DNA from: Prolixibacteraceae bacterium
Lineage (GTDB): Bacteria; Bacteroidota; Bacteroidia; Bacteroidales; Prolixibacteraceae
DNA length: 47,338 bases
Reading direction: 5' to 3'
NCBI GenBank assembly: GCA_019459525.1
Contig: JAIBEY010000085.1
Location: 1-47,338, forward strand
Below are positions 36,161 through 44,073 of the stretch, one piece after another; position 1 is the first letter of the stretch, and each line of letters starts with the position of its first letter. The notes beneath the pieces are model-generated. The model was not told where the DNA came from, searched no databases, and was given only the letters and a program-made list of their open reading frames with translations. The translations under genes and the position numbers were made by a program.

Positions 36161-36502
36161 ATGGAAGAACAATCAGGTTTAATTGAATCTCTCATTGAAA
36201 AAGGCGAACAATACGGCAAGACAACAATTGAACTGCTGAAACTAAAAACGCTGGACAAATCGGCCGACGTGGCTTCTAATCTGGTGTCGTGGTTAATTGT
36301 CGGTATTTTTGCCGTATTGTTCTTCCTGATTTTAAACATTGGAGTAGCCTTGTGGATAGGCGAAGTGTTGGGTAAATCCTACTACGGTTTTTTTGCAGTT
36401 TCCGGATTTTATTTGCTTTTAGCGCTAATTTTTGGAATTTTCAGGAAGCAACTGATCAAAAAACCGGTTAATGAATCCATTATCACACAAGTACTCGAAT
36501 AA
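36161..36502 (+). CDS. Phage holin-like (holin 3_6 type) membrane protein
   Basis: A 113-residue inner-membrane protein. Two hydrophobic hairpin helices (VSWLIVGIFAVLFFLILNIGVALWIG and FFAVSGFYLLLALIFGIF) are flanked by charged ends, as in the chromosomal holin_3_6 family of Bacteroidota, which is not linked to a phage. ATG at 36161 is chosen over a TTG at 36125. It is 60 nt after the YtxH gene and 5 nt before the next gene; the trio is likely one stress-related envelope operon. Confidence 0.8.
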   Translation: MEEQSGLIESLIEKGEQYGKTTIELLKLKTLDKSADVASNLVSWLIVGIFAVLFFLILNIGVALWIGEVLGKSYYGFFAVSGFYLLLALIFGIFRKQLIKKPVNESIITQVLE

Positions 36503-36507
36503 ACAAT

Positions 36508-36918
36508 ATGGCAAAACAAAGTGCAGTCGATTCGCTTAAAGAATCCATCAGGTTACTAGAAATCAGGCAGGCAGAAGAAGGCCAGGCTCTGAAAGAACAA
36601 TTTAGAATTACCTTCGAAAGTTTAAAGCCAGTCAACCTGATCAAAAGTTCGATTAGCGAACTGACTGGTTCTGCTGAAATAAAAAACAGCCTTTTTGAAA
36701 CCATTGTCTCTATCCTAACCGGTTACCTTACCAAAAAGATGATGGTCAGCTCTAAAAGCAACCCGTTTATGAAAATACTGGGAGCCGTTTTACAATTCGG
36801 AGTGACCAGCCTGGTGGCTAAAAATGCCGAGTCTATCCGGAATTATATCATGGATTTGATCGACCGGTTTATGAATCTGGTTGACGAAGCACCAGAAGAA
36901 GTTCCCGAGGCCAAATAA
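36508..36918 (+). CDS. Conserved-context protein of unknown function (YtxH/holin operon)
   Basis: A 136-residue protein that I do not recognise. It has an N-terminal charged helix (about 1-45), a middle segment around VSILTGYLTKKMMV, a weakly hydrophobic helix (FMKILGAVLQFGVTSLVA, about 88-106) and an acidic tail. It is 5 nt after the holin-like gene, so co-translation is likely. By position it is probably the third part of the same membrane-associated stress unit. Confidence 0.7.
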   Translation: MAKQSAVDSLKESIRLLEIRQAEEGQALKEQFRITFESLKPVNLIKSSISELTGSAEIKNSLFETIVSILTGYLTKKMMVSSKSNPFMKILGAVLQFGVTSLVAKNAESIRNYIMDLIDRFMNLVDEAPEEVPEAK

Positions 36919-37221
36919 GGTTCTTCATAAAATAGTCCAATCTCCCACTTATTTCGGGTTCAATTAAAGTTGTACGTCCTCAGATTTCACACGTAAATAT
37001 TGTTGTTAATCTGCTGAAGTTTAAATGTGTACATGTGGAACTCCATGCCGTAAAAATAGCTTTCTCCACAAGATTTACATGGCCTTTTGTGCCACCACCT
37101 TCAATATTGTTACCGTGGCATGTTCGTTTCATCCTTCCATTTTGATGAGAATAAAATCCCAAAAGCATTTGTTTGGAATAAATGTGCAACATTTTTAGCG
37201 ATGACCAGTCTAATCGGGTGA
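36919..37221. other. Intergenic region before the ECF sigma operon
   Basis: A 303-nt gap with no supported gene. It must hold the sigma operon promoter; no clear TAnnTTTG pair is seen, compatible with control by an alternative or self-directed sigma factor. Confidence 0.4.
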
Positions 37222-37836
37222 GTGAGCGAGAACCAGAAAAATATACAAACAGATCAGTATTTAATTGACAAGGTTTTGGGTGGTGATACCAATGCCTTTG
37301 CCGATATTATTAAAAATACAGAAGGTCTGGTTGCTCAAATTATTTTCAAAATGATTAACCGTGCTGAAGATCGGAAAGATATCGCTCAGGACGTTTATTT
37401 GAAAGCATTTAAAAGCCTGCCTGGGTTCAGGTATCAATCGAAACTTTCTACCTGGATTGGCCAGATATCGTATCATACCTGCTTAAGTTACCTGGAAAAG
37501 AAAAAATTGGTTTTAACCGACCATTGGTACGATAATTCGGAACCTGACGAAGATTCTAATGAGCTGTCAGGTGGCAAATCGTTACTTTCATACACCAATC
37601 AGACTGAAAAAGATATTTTTCAACGGGAGCTTACCGAAATTCTAAGGGAAGAAATTGATCTGCTTTCGCCGCTGCATAAAACCTTGATTACCCTGTATCA
37701 CAACGAAGAACTGAGCTACGATGAGATTGCTCAAATAACCCAATTACCGGAAGGTACTGTGAAAAGTTACTTGTTCAGGGCCAGGAAATCGCTAAAAGAC
37801 AAATTATTAAGCAAATACAAAAAAGAAGAACTATGA
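37222..37836 (+). CDS. ECF-type RNA polymerase sigma factor
   Basis: A 204-residue sigma-70 family regulator. Region 2 is at about 12-90 (EDRKDIAQDVYLKAFKSL, then KLSTWIGQISYHTCLSYLEK). Region 4 is at about 140-195, with the helix-turn-helix SYDEIAQITQLPEGTVKSYLFRARKSLK. The start is a GTG at 37222, fixed by an in-frame TGA immediately upstream (37219-37221). It overlaps the next gene by 4 nt (ATGA), which encodes the likely anti-sigma factor, so the unit should be self-regulated. Confidence 0.93.
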   Translation: MSENQKNIQTDQYLIDKVLGGDTNAFADIIKNTEGLVAQIIFKMINRAEDRKDIAQDVYLKAFKSLPGFRYQSKLSTWIGQISYHTCLSYLEKKKLVLTDHWYDNSEPDEDSNELSGGKSLLSYTNQTEKDIFQRELTEILREEIDLLSPLHKTLITLYHNEELSYDEIAQITQLPEGTVKSYLFRARKSLKDKLLSKYKKEEL

Positions 37837-38282
37837 TAGTCGAACATCTTTCTGAAAATGATATTCAGCAATACGTTTCAGACCCATCAGCATGTGGAAG
37901 TCAGGTTGCCAGGCATATCGAAACCTGCGAAATATGTCAGGTCAAGGCAGAAACATATCGGGTGCTTTTTTCCGGAATCCAGCATCAGCCGCAACCGGTA
38001 TTTGATTTCAATTTATCCGATTTGGTGCTATCGCAATTGGAGCAGCCAAAACCTAAATTTTCATGGGAAATTATGATGGTTTACCTGTTCTCGGTCGTTG
38101 GTATAACTGCAATTCTGGTGCTTTGCTTGTTGTTGCACGACTATTTCACCAGTTTATTTGCCGGTTCTTCTACCTTGGTTTTTTACCTGTTTGTCGTAAT
38201 TGCCTTCACCTCTCTCGTATTTCAAGGTATTGAAATTTACCGCAACTATCAGAAAAAAATAAACGCACTGAATATATCCTGA
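37833..38282 (+). CDS. Probable zinc-type anti-sigma factor with two membrane helices
   Basis: A 149-residue protein. Its N-terminal part has the HxxxCxxC zinc anti-sigma motif (HIETCEIC) preceded by a cysteine (DPSACGS). Two membrane segments follow (IMMVYLFSVVGITAILVLCLLL and STLVFYLFVVIAFTSLVFQG). It overlaps the sigma gene by 4 nt. By context it would hold the sigma factor at the membrane until a signal arrives; the signal is unknown. Confidence 0.8.
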   Translation: MIVEHLSENDIQQYVSDPSACGSQVARHIETCEICQVKAETYRVLFSGIQHQPQPVFDFNLSDLVLSQLEQPKPKFSWEIMMVYLFSVVGITAILVLCLLLHDYFTSLFAGSSTLVFYLFVVIAFTSLVFQGIEIYRNYQKKINALNIS

Positions 38283-38336
38283 ACTATTTGCAACAATATA
38301 AGTGCATTCCGGTCTAATCGATTATAAATTAAAAAA

Positions 38337-38774
38337 ATGAAAAAGAGATTATCATTCGCAATCGTATTGCTGATGCCGCTTGTTTTAAGCGCTCAGGACA
38401 ATTACCACTTCGCCGAAGGAAATTCGTTTTCCAGGCAGTTGTTCGAAATACCGGCAACTTTGTTGGGTGCCTATATATTTGTGTATTTTATCATTTCCAT
38501 CATCCGGTTGATCTTAGACAATCGTCTGAAATTCAAGATGATTGAAAAGGGTGTGTCCGATAAAGTAGTCGAACAGATTCTTCAGCCCACCCGAACCGAC
38601 GCCTCGGGCCAGGCTTTAAAATGGTTCCTGATTTTAGCCGGGATTGGTGTTGGACTAGGGATTGTTAGTGCCATACGCCCGTTTGGGATTCACTCTATTG
38701 GCATCATCGCATTTTGCCTGGCGCTGAGTTTTCTGGCCTATTTCCTGTATATGAAAAGATCTGAAAATAAATAG
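38337..38774 (+). CDS. Membrane protein, DUF6249-like
   Basis: A 145-residue protein with a signal peptide ending LSAQ, a membrane helix (LLGAYIFVYFIISIIRLIL), a cytoplasmic loop with KMIEKGVSDKVVEQIL, and a C-terminal helical hairpin (FLILAGIGVGLGIVSA, IIAFCLALSFLAYFLYM). This layout matches small DUF6249-type proteins found beside ECF sigma/anti-sigma pairs in Bacteroidota. Function unknown. It is 54 nt after the anti-sigma gene and probably in the same operon. Confidence 0.7.
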   Translation: MKKRLSFAIVLLMPLVLSAQDNYHFAEGNSFSRQLFEIPATLLGAYIFVYFIISIIRLILDNRLKFKMIEKGVSDKVVEQILQPTRTDASGQALKWFLILAGIGVGLGIVSAIRPFGIHSIGIIAFCLALSFLAYFLYMKRSENK

Positions 38775-38803
38775 CTATAATCAATTGAAATTCAAATGAA
38801 AAC

Positions 38804-39880
38804 ATGAAAATAATACGAAATCTGTCCGTACTGGTGGTACTGTTTATTTTTGCTGCAGCATGTCATCACCAGGGAAACTCCATTGTTGTGAATGATGGAA
38901 TAAGTAAGCTTAAAATTAATTATTCAGGCGAAATCAGATTTACTGATGATGAATTGGCCATTCAGAGTATTTCGCCGGAAGGTTATTTGCGTTACCAAAA
39001 GAATGATAAAAAAGTATTTGCCGTACGCGATTTAAATGGTAAGATAAAATACGAGTTTTATGATCAGGGCCGGAAATTAACAGAGGAAGATCCGGATGTC
39101 CGGAAAATGCTGGCTGAGGCCATACAAGAAATGATTTCAGTAGGATTTGATGCGCAGGGTCGGATTAAACGGCTGAATGAAAAAGGAGGACTCCGTGCTG
39201 TTTTGAATGAAGTGGACCACATCAACGGCGATTTTGTAAAGAGTATGTACCTGGAATATTTGATTTCGAGCGATAGTATTCGTTCAAACCAAATGATTGA
39301 AATCGCCGAAAAGATTGTTGCGCAGATTGGTTCTGATTTCGAAAAGGGAAAACTGCTTAAAGGATTTTCAGCCGCTTCGCTCACCGATTCGCTGGTTTCG
39401 AAAGCATACCTGGATGTAGCAAAAAGTATAGGCTCCGATTTTGAAAAGGCCAATGCTCTTAAACATCGGATCAAGTACCCGATTAACAATGAGCAGTTTG
39501 ATGATATTTTGGGCTCAATAAATACGGTTGGTTCCGATTTTGAGAAAGCAAACCTGCTTAAAGAATTGATTGATCAGAAAATATTCGAGGGCGAGAGTTT
39601 CAGTAATTTGCTGAACGCAGTGAATCATATCGGTTCCGACTTTGAAAAAGCAAATGTGCTTAAAAAGCTGGTAGGTAAAGAAATCAAAACCGACGAACAA
39701 TGGATTGGGTTGATTAATGGAACGGAACAAATTTCTTCGGAATTTGAACGAAGCAATGTATTGGTACAACTTGCCGATAAAATGCCGACGAATGATGTGG
39801 TAAAAGCTAATTATTTGAAGGTTGCAAAAACGATAAGTGCAGAAATGGATTATGAAAGAGTTGTAAAAGCTGTTCAGTAA
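38804..39880 (+). CDS. Lipoprotein with seven ~34-residue helical repeats
   Basis: A 358-residue lipoprotein (lipobox FAAAC, Cys20). Residues 30-95 form a beta-rich domain. From about 140 to the end there are seven repeats with a 34-residue period, each centred on (I/V)GSDFEKANxLKxL, starting at about 140, 175, 209, 242, 276, 310 and 344; the first and last are degenerate. Each unit should form a helix pair, so the C-terminal half is a small alpha-solenoid. Similar S-D-Y/F-x-K units occur in some M56-peptidase-linked proteins of Bacteroidota. It is the last gene of the sigma unit, so it may be a sensor or effector. Function not established. Confidence 0.75.
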   Translation: MKIIRNLSVLVVLFIFAAACHHQGNSIVVNDGISKLKINYSGEIRFTDDELAIQSISPEGYLRYQKNDKKVFAVRDLNGKIKYEFYDQGRKLTEEDPDVRKMLAEAIQEMISVGFDAQGRIKRLNEKGGLRAVLNEVDHINGDFVKSMYLEYLISSDSIRSNQMIEIAEKIVAQIGSDFEKGKLLKGFSAASLTDSLVSKAYLDVAKSIGSDFEKANALKHRIKYPINNEQFDDILGSINTVGSDFEKANLLKELIDQKIFEGESFSNLLNAVNHIGSDFEKANVLKKLVGKEIKTDEQWIGLINGTEQISSEFERSNVLVQLADKMPTNDVVKANYLKVAKTISAEMDYERVVKAVQ

Positions 39881-39968
39881 TAAAATTTTCTATTCCTAAG
39901 TAATGGTAAATTCGGTTTCACCTGTTATTATTGTCGAACAACTGTTTCCTCAACAGCGGTTCAAACGT

Positions 39969-39976
39969 TATCTTTG
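39969..39976 (+). promoter_or_regulatory. Bacteroidota -7 element of the S9 peptidase gene
   Basis: TATCTTTG matches TAnnTTTG and ends 26 nt before the ATG at 40003. A weak TTTC stands near the expected -33 position. Confidence 0.45.
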
Positions 39977-40002
39977 GAAACAAACATCGAATATATTTTA
40001 CT

Positions 40003-42819
40003 ATGAAACGGACCGGATTACTATTCCTGATTGGCACTTTATTCATTTCGTTAACCCTTCGTGCCCAAAAAACGGATAAAATACCACTTACAATCAACGA
40101 CTTTGCCCAATGGGAGGTACTGAATCATCCGATAGTTTCGAGTGATGGCAAAATGGTTGCTTTCGAAATTAACCCGCAAAAGGGTAACGGAAACCTGGTT
40201 GTGAAGCTTATCGATTCGAAAAAGGAAGATTCTCTTTCCCGAGGATTTGATGCCCGTTTTTCTCCGGAATCCGATTTTATCGTTTACAAAATCAAGCAAC
40301 CCGAAGATTCTATCCGGAGCGCCAAAAAGAAGAAACTTAAAAAAGAGCAGATGCCTAAAGACAGTTTGGGTATTTTGGTTTTTAAACGACATAAAATTTA
40401 TACCTATCCGAACCTAAAACAATACTCTATACCCAAAGAAAATGCCCGTTGGGTGGCTTTTCTTACCGATATGAAAAAACCAGAGAAAAAGCCGGAGGGT
40501 GAAAAAGGCGCAGATGAACCCAAAACAAAAAAAAGCAGCAACTCGCCGAGTGATACAAAAAATCAATTGGTGCTGTTTCATGCCGCTTCCGGAGATACTT
40601 TGTGTTTTCAGAATGTTACCGAGTATTATTATGCGCCACTCGGGCACAGCATAACCTTTATTCGTCAGACCAAAGATTCGATCGACAGAAGCGAGGTCGT
40701 GGTTTTTGATACCGATAAACGAAAAACAACCAGCTTTTTTAAACAAGCAGGAACGGTTAAAAAGATTACTTCCGATCAGCAGGGCGGAAGGTTCGGGTTT
40801 CTGTTTTCTACGGACACAATCAAAGAGAAAGTTTATAGCTTGTACTACGGATCACTAACCACCGGAGAGCCTAAAGCCGTGGTCGTCCCCGATGCGCAAG
40901 GGTTGCCGCTGGGCTGGTCCCCTTCTGAATTTTCTGATCTTACTTTTTCAGAAAACGGGCAATACCTGTTTTTGGGAACCAACCGTAAACCAGTGGTTGA
41001 ACCCAAAGACACTTTGCTTGAAGATGAAAAACCAGTACTCGACGTCTGGTCGTGGCAAGACAAGGAATTGCAACCCGAACAGAAAATTAACCTCGATAAA
41101 GAACTAAAACGAACCTATAAAGCGGTTTATCTTATTGATAAAGCTAAGTTCATCCAGTTGGGCGACCCTATTGTAAGAGAAATCAGAACGATCCAGAAAG
41201 GAAACGGGCGTATTGCGTTGGGAATTGACCAGTCGCCATATAAACTGGCCGCTTCGTGGAATGGCCGGTCGGCTGCGGACTATTATCTAGTTGACATTGA
41301 AACCGGGATTAAGCGGATAATTGTAAAGAATAAACCAATGGCTTCGTTATCGCCGGGCGGTAATTTTATCGTTTGGTTTAATCCGGCTGACAGTTCCTAT
41401 TATTCCCGCTCAACCGATGTGAGTTCGAATGAAATATTTAACCTGAATGCAACAATACCCGCATCGTTTGTTGATGAAAACTGGGATATGCCTGGCGAAC
41501 CTAATCCTTATGGGATTGCAGGTTGGTCGGAAGGTGATAAATATGTGTTTTTGAACGATAAGTACGATCTGTGGCGGGTTGATTTGGATGGGGGCAAAGT
41601 TCCGGTAAATGCTACCCGGAATTATGGCCGGAAAAATTACCTGAAGCTTCGTTACCGGCGACTCGATGCGGAAGAGGAATTTATTGATACCAGTAAACCG
41701 GCAATTCTTGCAGCTTTCGACGAACGCAATAAATCGGCAGGCTTTTTTAGTGCCGACCTACGCAATTATACCGATCCTCGATTAATGCTGATGGAAGATT
41801 TTAAGTTCGACAATCTGCAAAAAGCAAAAAAAGCAGAGGTGCTGATCTGGACACGTGAAAGTGTAAGCGAATCGCCCAATGTTTGGTCAGGAAACCTCAG
41901 TTTCGAGCGCCGCCGTAAACTTTCTGATACCAACCTTCAGCAAAAATCGTTTGTTTGGCCGGGAGTTCGTTTGGTTCACTGGGATTCTTTCTCCGGAAAA
42001 CAATTGGAAGGCTTGCTCTATTTCCCTGAAACAATTGACCCGGAGCGGAAATACCCGATGATCGTTTATTTTTACGAGCGTAACGCCGATAATCTTCATA
42101 CCTATTCGCCGCCATCACCATCACGATCAACGGTGAATCGCACACACTATGCGAGCAACGATTACATCGTGTTTATTCCTGATATTACTTACGAAGATGG
42201 TTATCCTGGACAGTCGGCTTTTGATGCTGTGGTGAGCGGAACCCAGTTTGTAAGCAGCATGTTCCCGTTTATCGACCGGCAACACATTGGCATTCAGGGC
42301 CAAAGTTGGGGTGGTTACCAGACCGCATGGCTCATTACCCAAACCGATATGTTTGCGGCAGCCATGGCCGGGGCTCCGGTGAGTAACATGACGAGTGCCT
42401 ATGGTGGAATTCGCTGGGAATCAGGATTGTCGCGCATGTTTCAGTATGAAGTGAACCAGAGCCGGATGGGCGGCACTTTATGGGAAAAGCCCATGCAGTA
42501 TATCGAAAACTCACCTTTGTTTTATGTTCCCAAAATAAAAACACCACTGCTTATTATGCACAACGATAACGATGGTGCTGTGCCGTGGTACCAGGGAATT
42601 GAGTTGTTTACGGCTATGCGACGCCTGAATAAACCGGCCTGGATGTTGACTTACAACAACGAACCTCATAATTTAAAGGCCGAAAGCTGGGCTAACCGAA
42701 TGGATTTAACCATCCGTATGAAACAGTTTTTCGATCATTACCTGAAAGGGGATCCAGCACCGGCGTGGATGCAAAACGGATTGCCGGCAACCCGAAAAGG
42801 GAAAGATTTAGGATATTAA
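40003..42819 (+). CDS. S9 family (prolyl oligopeptidase/DPP-IV type) serine peptidase, secreted
   Basis: A 938-residue periplasmic peptidase. ATG at 40003 gives a signal peptide (MKRTGLLFLIGTLFISLTLRAQ); the frame is open a further 24 codons upstream, but that part lacks signal features. The first about 650 residues form a beta-propeller with a low-complexity Lys/Glu/Pro-rich insertion (about 155-180). The C-terminal alpha/beta-hydrolase domain has the triad Ser768 (GQSWGGY), Asp857 (NDNDGAVP) and His889 (NEPHNL). Such enzymes process oligopeptides, often with proline or acyl-blocked ends. It has its own -7 element and is probably monocistronic. Confidence 0.92.
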   Translation: MKRTGLLFLIGTLFISLTLRAQKTDKIPLTINDFAQWEVLNHPIVSSDGKMVAFEINPQKGNGNLVVKLIDSKKEDSLSRGFDARFSPESDFIVYKIKQPEDSIRSAKKKKLKKEQMPKDSLGILVFKRHKIYTYPNLKQYSIPKENARWVAFLTDMKKPEKKPEGEKGADEPKTKKSSNSPSDTKNQLVLFHAASGDTLCFQNVTEYYYAPLGHSITFIRQTKDSIDRSEVVVFDTDKRKTTSFFKQAGTVKKITSDQQGGRFGFLFSTDTIKEKVYSLYYGSLTTGEPKAVVVPDAQGLPLGWSPSEFSDLTFSENGQYLFLGTNRKPVVEPKDTLLEDEKPVLDVWSWQDKELQPEQKINLDKELKRTYKAVYLIDKAKFIQLGDPIVREIRTIQKGNGRIALGIDQSPYKLAASWNGRSAADYYLVDIETGIKRIIVKNKPMASLSPGGNFIVWFNPADSSYYSRSTDVSSNEIFNLNATIPASFVDENWDMPGEPNPYGIAGWSEGDKYVFLNDKYDLWRVDLDGGKVPVNATRNYGRKNYLKLRYRRLDAEEEFIDTSKPAILAAFDERNKSAGFFSADLRNYTDPRLMLMEDFKFDNLQKAKKAEVLIWTRESVSESPNVWSGNLSFERRRKLSDTNLQQKSFVWPGVRLVHWDSFSGKQLEGLLYFPETIDPERKYPMIVYFYERNADNLHTYSPPSPSRSTVNRTHYASNDYIVFIPDITYEDGYPGQSAFDAVVSGTQFVSSMFPFIDRQHIGIQGQSWGGYQTAWLITQTDMFAAAMAGAPVSNMTSAYGGIRWESGLSRMFQYEVNQSRMGGTLWEKPMQYIENSPLFYVPKIKTPLLIMHNDNDGAVPWYQGIELFTAMRRLNKPAWMLTYNNEPHNLKAESWANRMDLTIRMKQFFDHYLKGDPAPAWMQNGLPATRKGKDLGY

Positions 42820-42823
42820 TAAC

Positions 42824-42882
42824 GTTAAGAGTTTCGGGTTATGTGATACGAGTTAACGAACACACAACCCGAAACTCTTAAC
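42824..42882. repeat. Long inverted repeat between convergent genes
   Basis: A perfect 17-bp stem GTTAAGAGTTTCGGGTT (42824-42840) / AACCCGAAACTCTTAAC (42866-42882) extends to 22 bp with one mismatch and leaves a 15-nt loop. It begins 4 nt past the S9 peptidase stop and ends 6 nt before the epimerase stop. It has no T-tract on either side. It may stop transcription from both sides or be a REP-type element. Confidence 0.8.
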
Positions 42883-42888
42883 TTGCAA

Positions 42889-44070
42889 CTATCTGGATAG
42901 TACCTCCAGGCACATGCGGCTATTGTGGTACGGGCATTTCCAGAAACCAGCTTTATCTTCTTTCCGGTTGGCGATTCCTTCGTCCGAAATGCTCCAGAAC
43001 CACTCTCCATCTGCCCTGTCAATCAGGTTTTCCGATATATATTTCCAGCATTTCATGGCTTTATTGCGCCATTCTGTATTGTCGGTTAATTCATAGGCAT
43101 TGAGGAATCCAACCACTGCTTCAGATTGAACCCACCAGTGACGATCTTTGTCCAGATGACCGGTGGTAGAATCTTTTTCGTAAACAATACTTCCATCGGG
43201 TTGCAAACCTTCGCAGGCTGCTTCAGCGATTTGGATGCAGGTTTTCTGCACAATGGTGGGTAATTCCTGATCAGCCAGTATTCGGGCAGCTTCATCAATC
43301 AACCATGAAGCTTCAATATCGTGGCCATAGGAAACGATTTTAGCTTTCGAATTCCAGTTTTCGTCAAAGAACAAATCCAGATGTTTCGTGGTTGCATTTA
43401 CAATTTTCTCAGTAAAAATAAGAATCAGGTTGCGCAATTGGCGAGCCAATTCAGGGTCTTTCCAAACCCGGTATAAATTCGTATAAGCTTCCAGAATATG
43501 CAGATGCGTGTTCATTGTCTTTTTCTCGTTCGCATCTTTTTCGCTTAAGCGCAGGTCTTCCAGCAATTCCCAATTGCGGCTGTAAGCTTCGAAATAGCCG
43601 TTTCGTTCTGCATCAAAACTGCGTTTTTCAATTAGCCTGAACAATCCGATAGCCGTTTGCAAACTCGATTCATTGCCCGAAGCGCGGTAATGCTCGGTAA
43701 AAGCATACAGAAAGAACGCCTGCGAATAAATCTGCTTCTTGGTGTCAACCGGTTTTCCATCAAATGAAATGGTCCAGTATGTTCCTCCAAATTCAGGATC
43801 AAAAAAATGAGCAAGTATAAAATCCTTTGCCCGGTTAGCCAATTCGAGGTAAAGCGGATTTTTCTCCTGAAGATAGGCTGCTGAAAAGCTCCATAAAATG
43901 CGCGCATTCAGGATTCCACCTTTATCGGCATTTTGAATTAACTGGTTGTTTCCATCTATTCGTCCATAAAAACCTCCGTTCTTTTGGTCGGTCATTTTTT
44001 CTGACCAGAAAGGCAGGATGTTCTGAAGGAGTTCTTCCCGAACTTCGGATTTGAGTTGTTGGAATGTCAT
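42889..44070 (-). CDS. AGE-family 2-epimerase (mannobiose/cellobiose 2-epimerase)
   Basis: A 393-residue cytoplasmic (alpha/alpha)6-barrel enzyme that inverts C2 at the reducing end of a beta-1,4-linked disaccharide. Motifs of the cellobiose/mannobiose 2-epimerase branch are visible: YGHDIEASWLIDEA (catalytic-site His), DKDRHWWVQSEAVVGF, and the end KAGFWKCPYHNSRMCLEV. Start is the ATG at 44070, 3 nt after the transporter stop. With GH130 in the same operon, the likely reaction is mannobiose to mannosyl-glucose. Third gene of the operon. Confidence 0.9.
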   Translation of the reverse strand: MTFQQLKSEVREELLQNILPFWSEKMTDQKNGGFYGRIDGNNQLIQNADKGGILNARILWSFSAAYLQEKNPLYLELANRAKDFILAHFFDPEFGGTYWTISFDGKPVDTKKQIYSQAFFLYAFTEHYRASGNESSLQTAIGLFRLIEKRSFDAERNGYFEAYSRNWELLEDLRLSEKDANEKKTMNTHLHILEAYTNLYRVWKDPELARQLRNLILIFTEKIVNATTKHLDLFFDENWNSKAKIVSYGHDIEASWLIDEAARILADQELPTIVQKTCIQIAEAACEGLQPDGSIVYEKDSTTGHLDKDRHWWVQSEAVVGFLNAYELTDNTEWRNKAMKCWKYISENLIDRADGEWFWSISDEGIANRKEDKAGFWKCPYHNSRMCLEVLSR

Positions 44071-44073
44071 GAT

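Noticed and set aside
36161-36502. Prophage remnant suggested by the holin-like gene
   Set aside because: No other phage genes are near, and this holin-like family occurs in chromosomal YtxH-linked operons.
36980-37192. 70-codon minus-strand frame before the sigma factor gene
   Set aside because: No start context and no family likeness; the region is more likely the sigma promoter.
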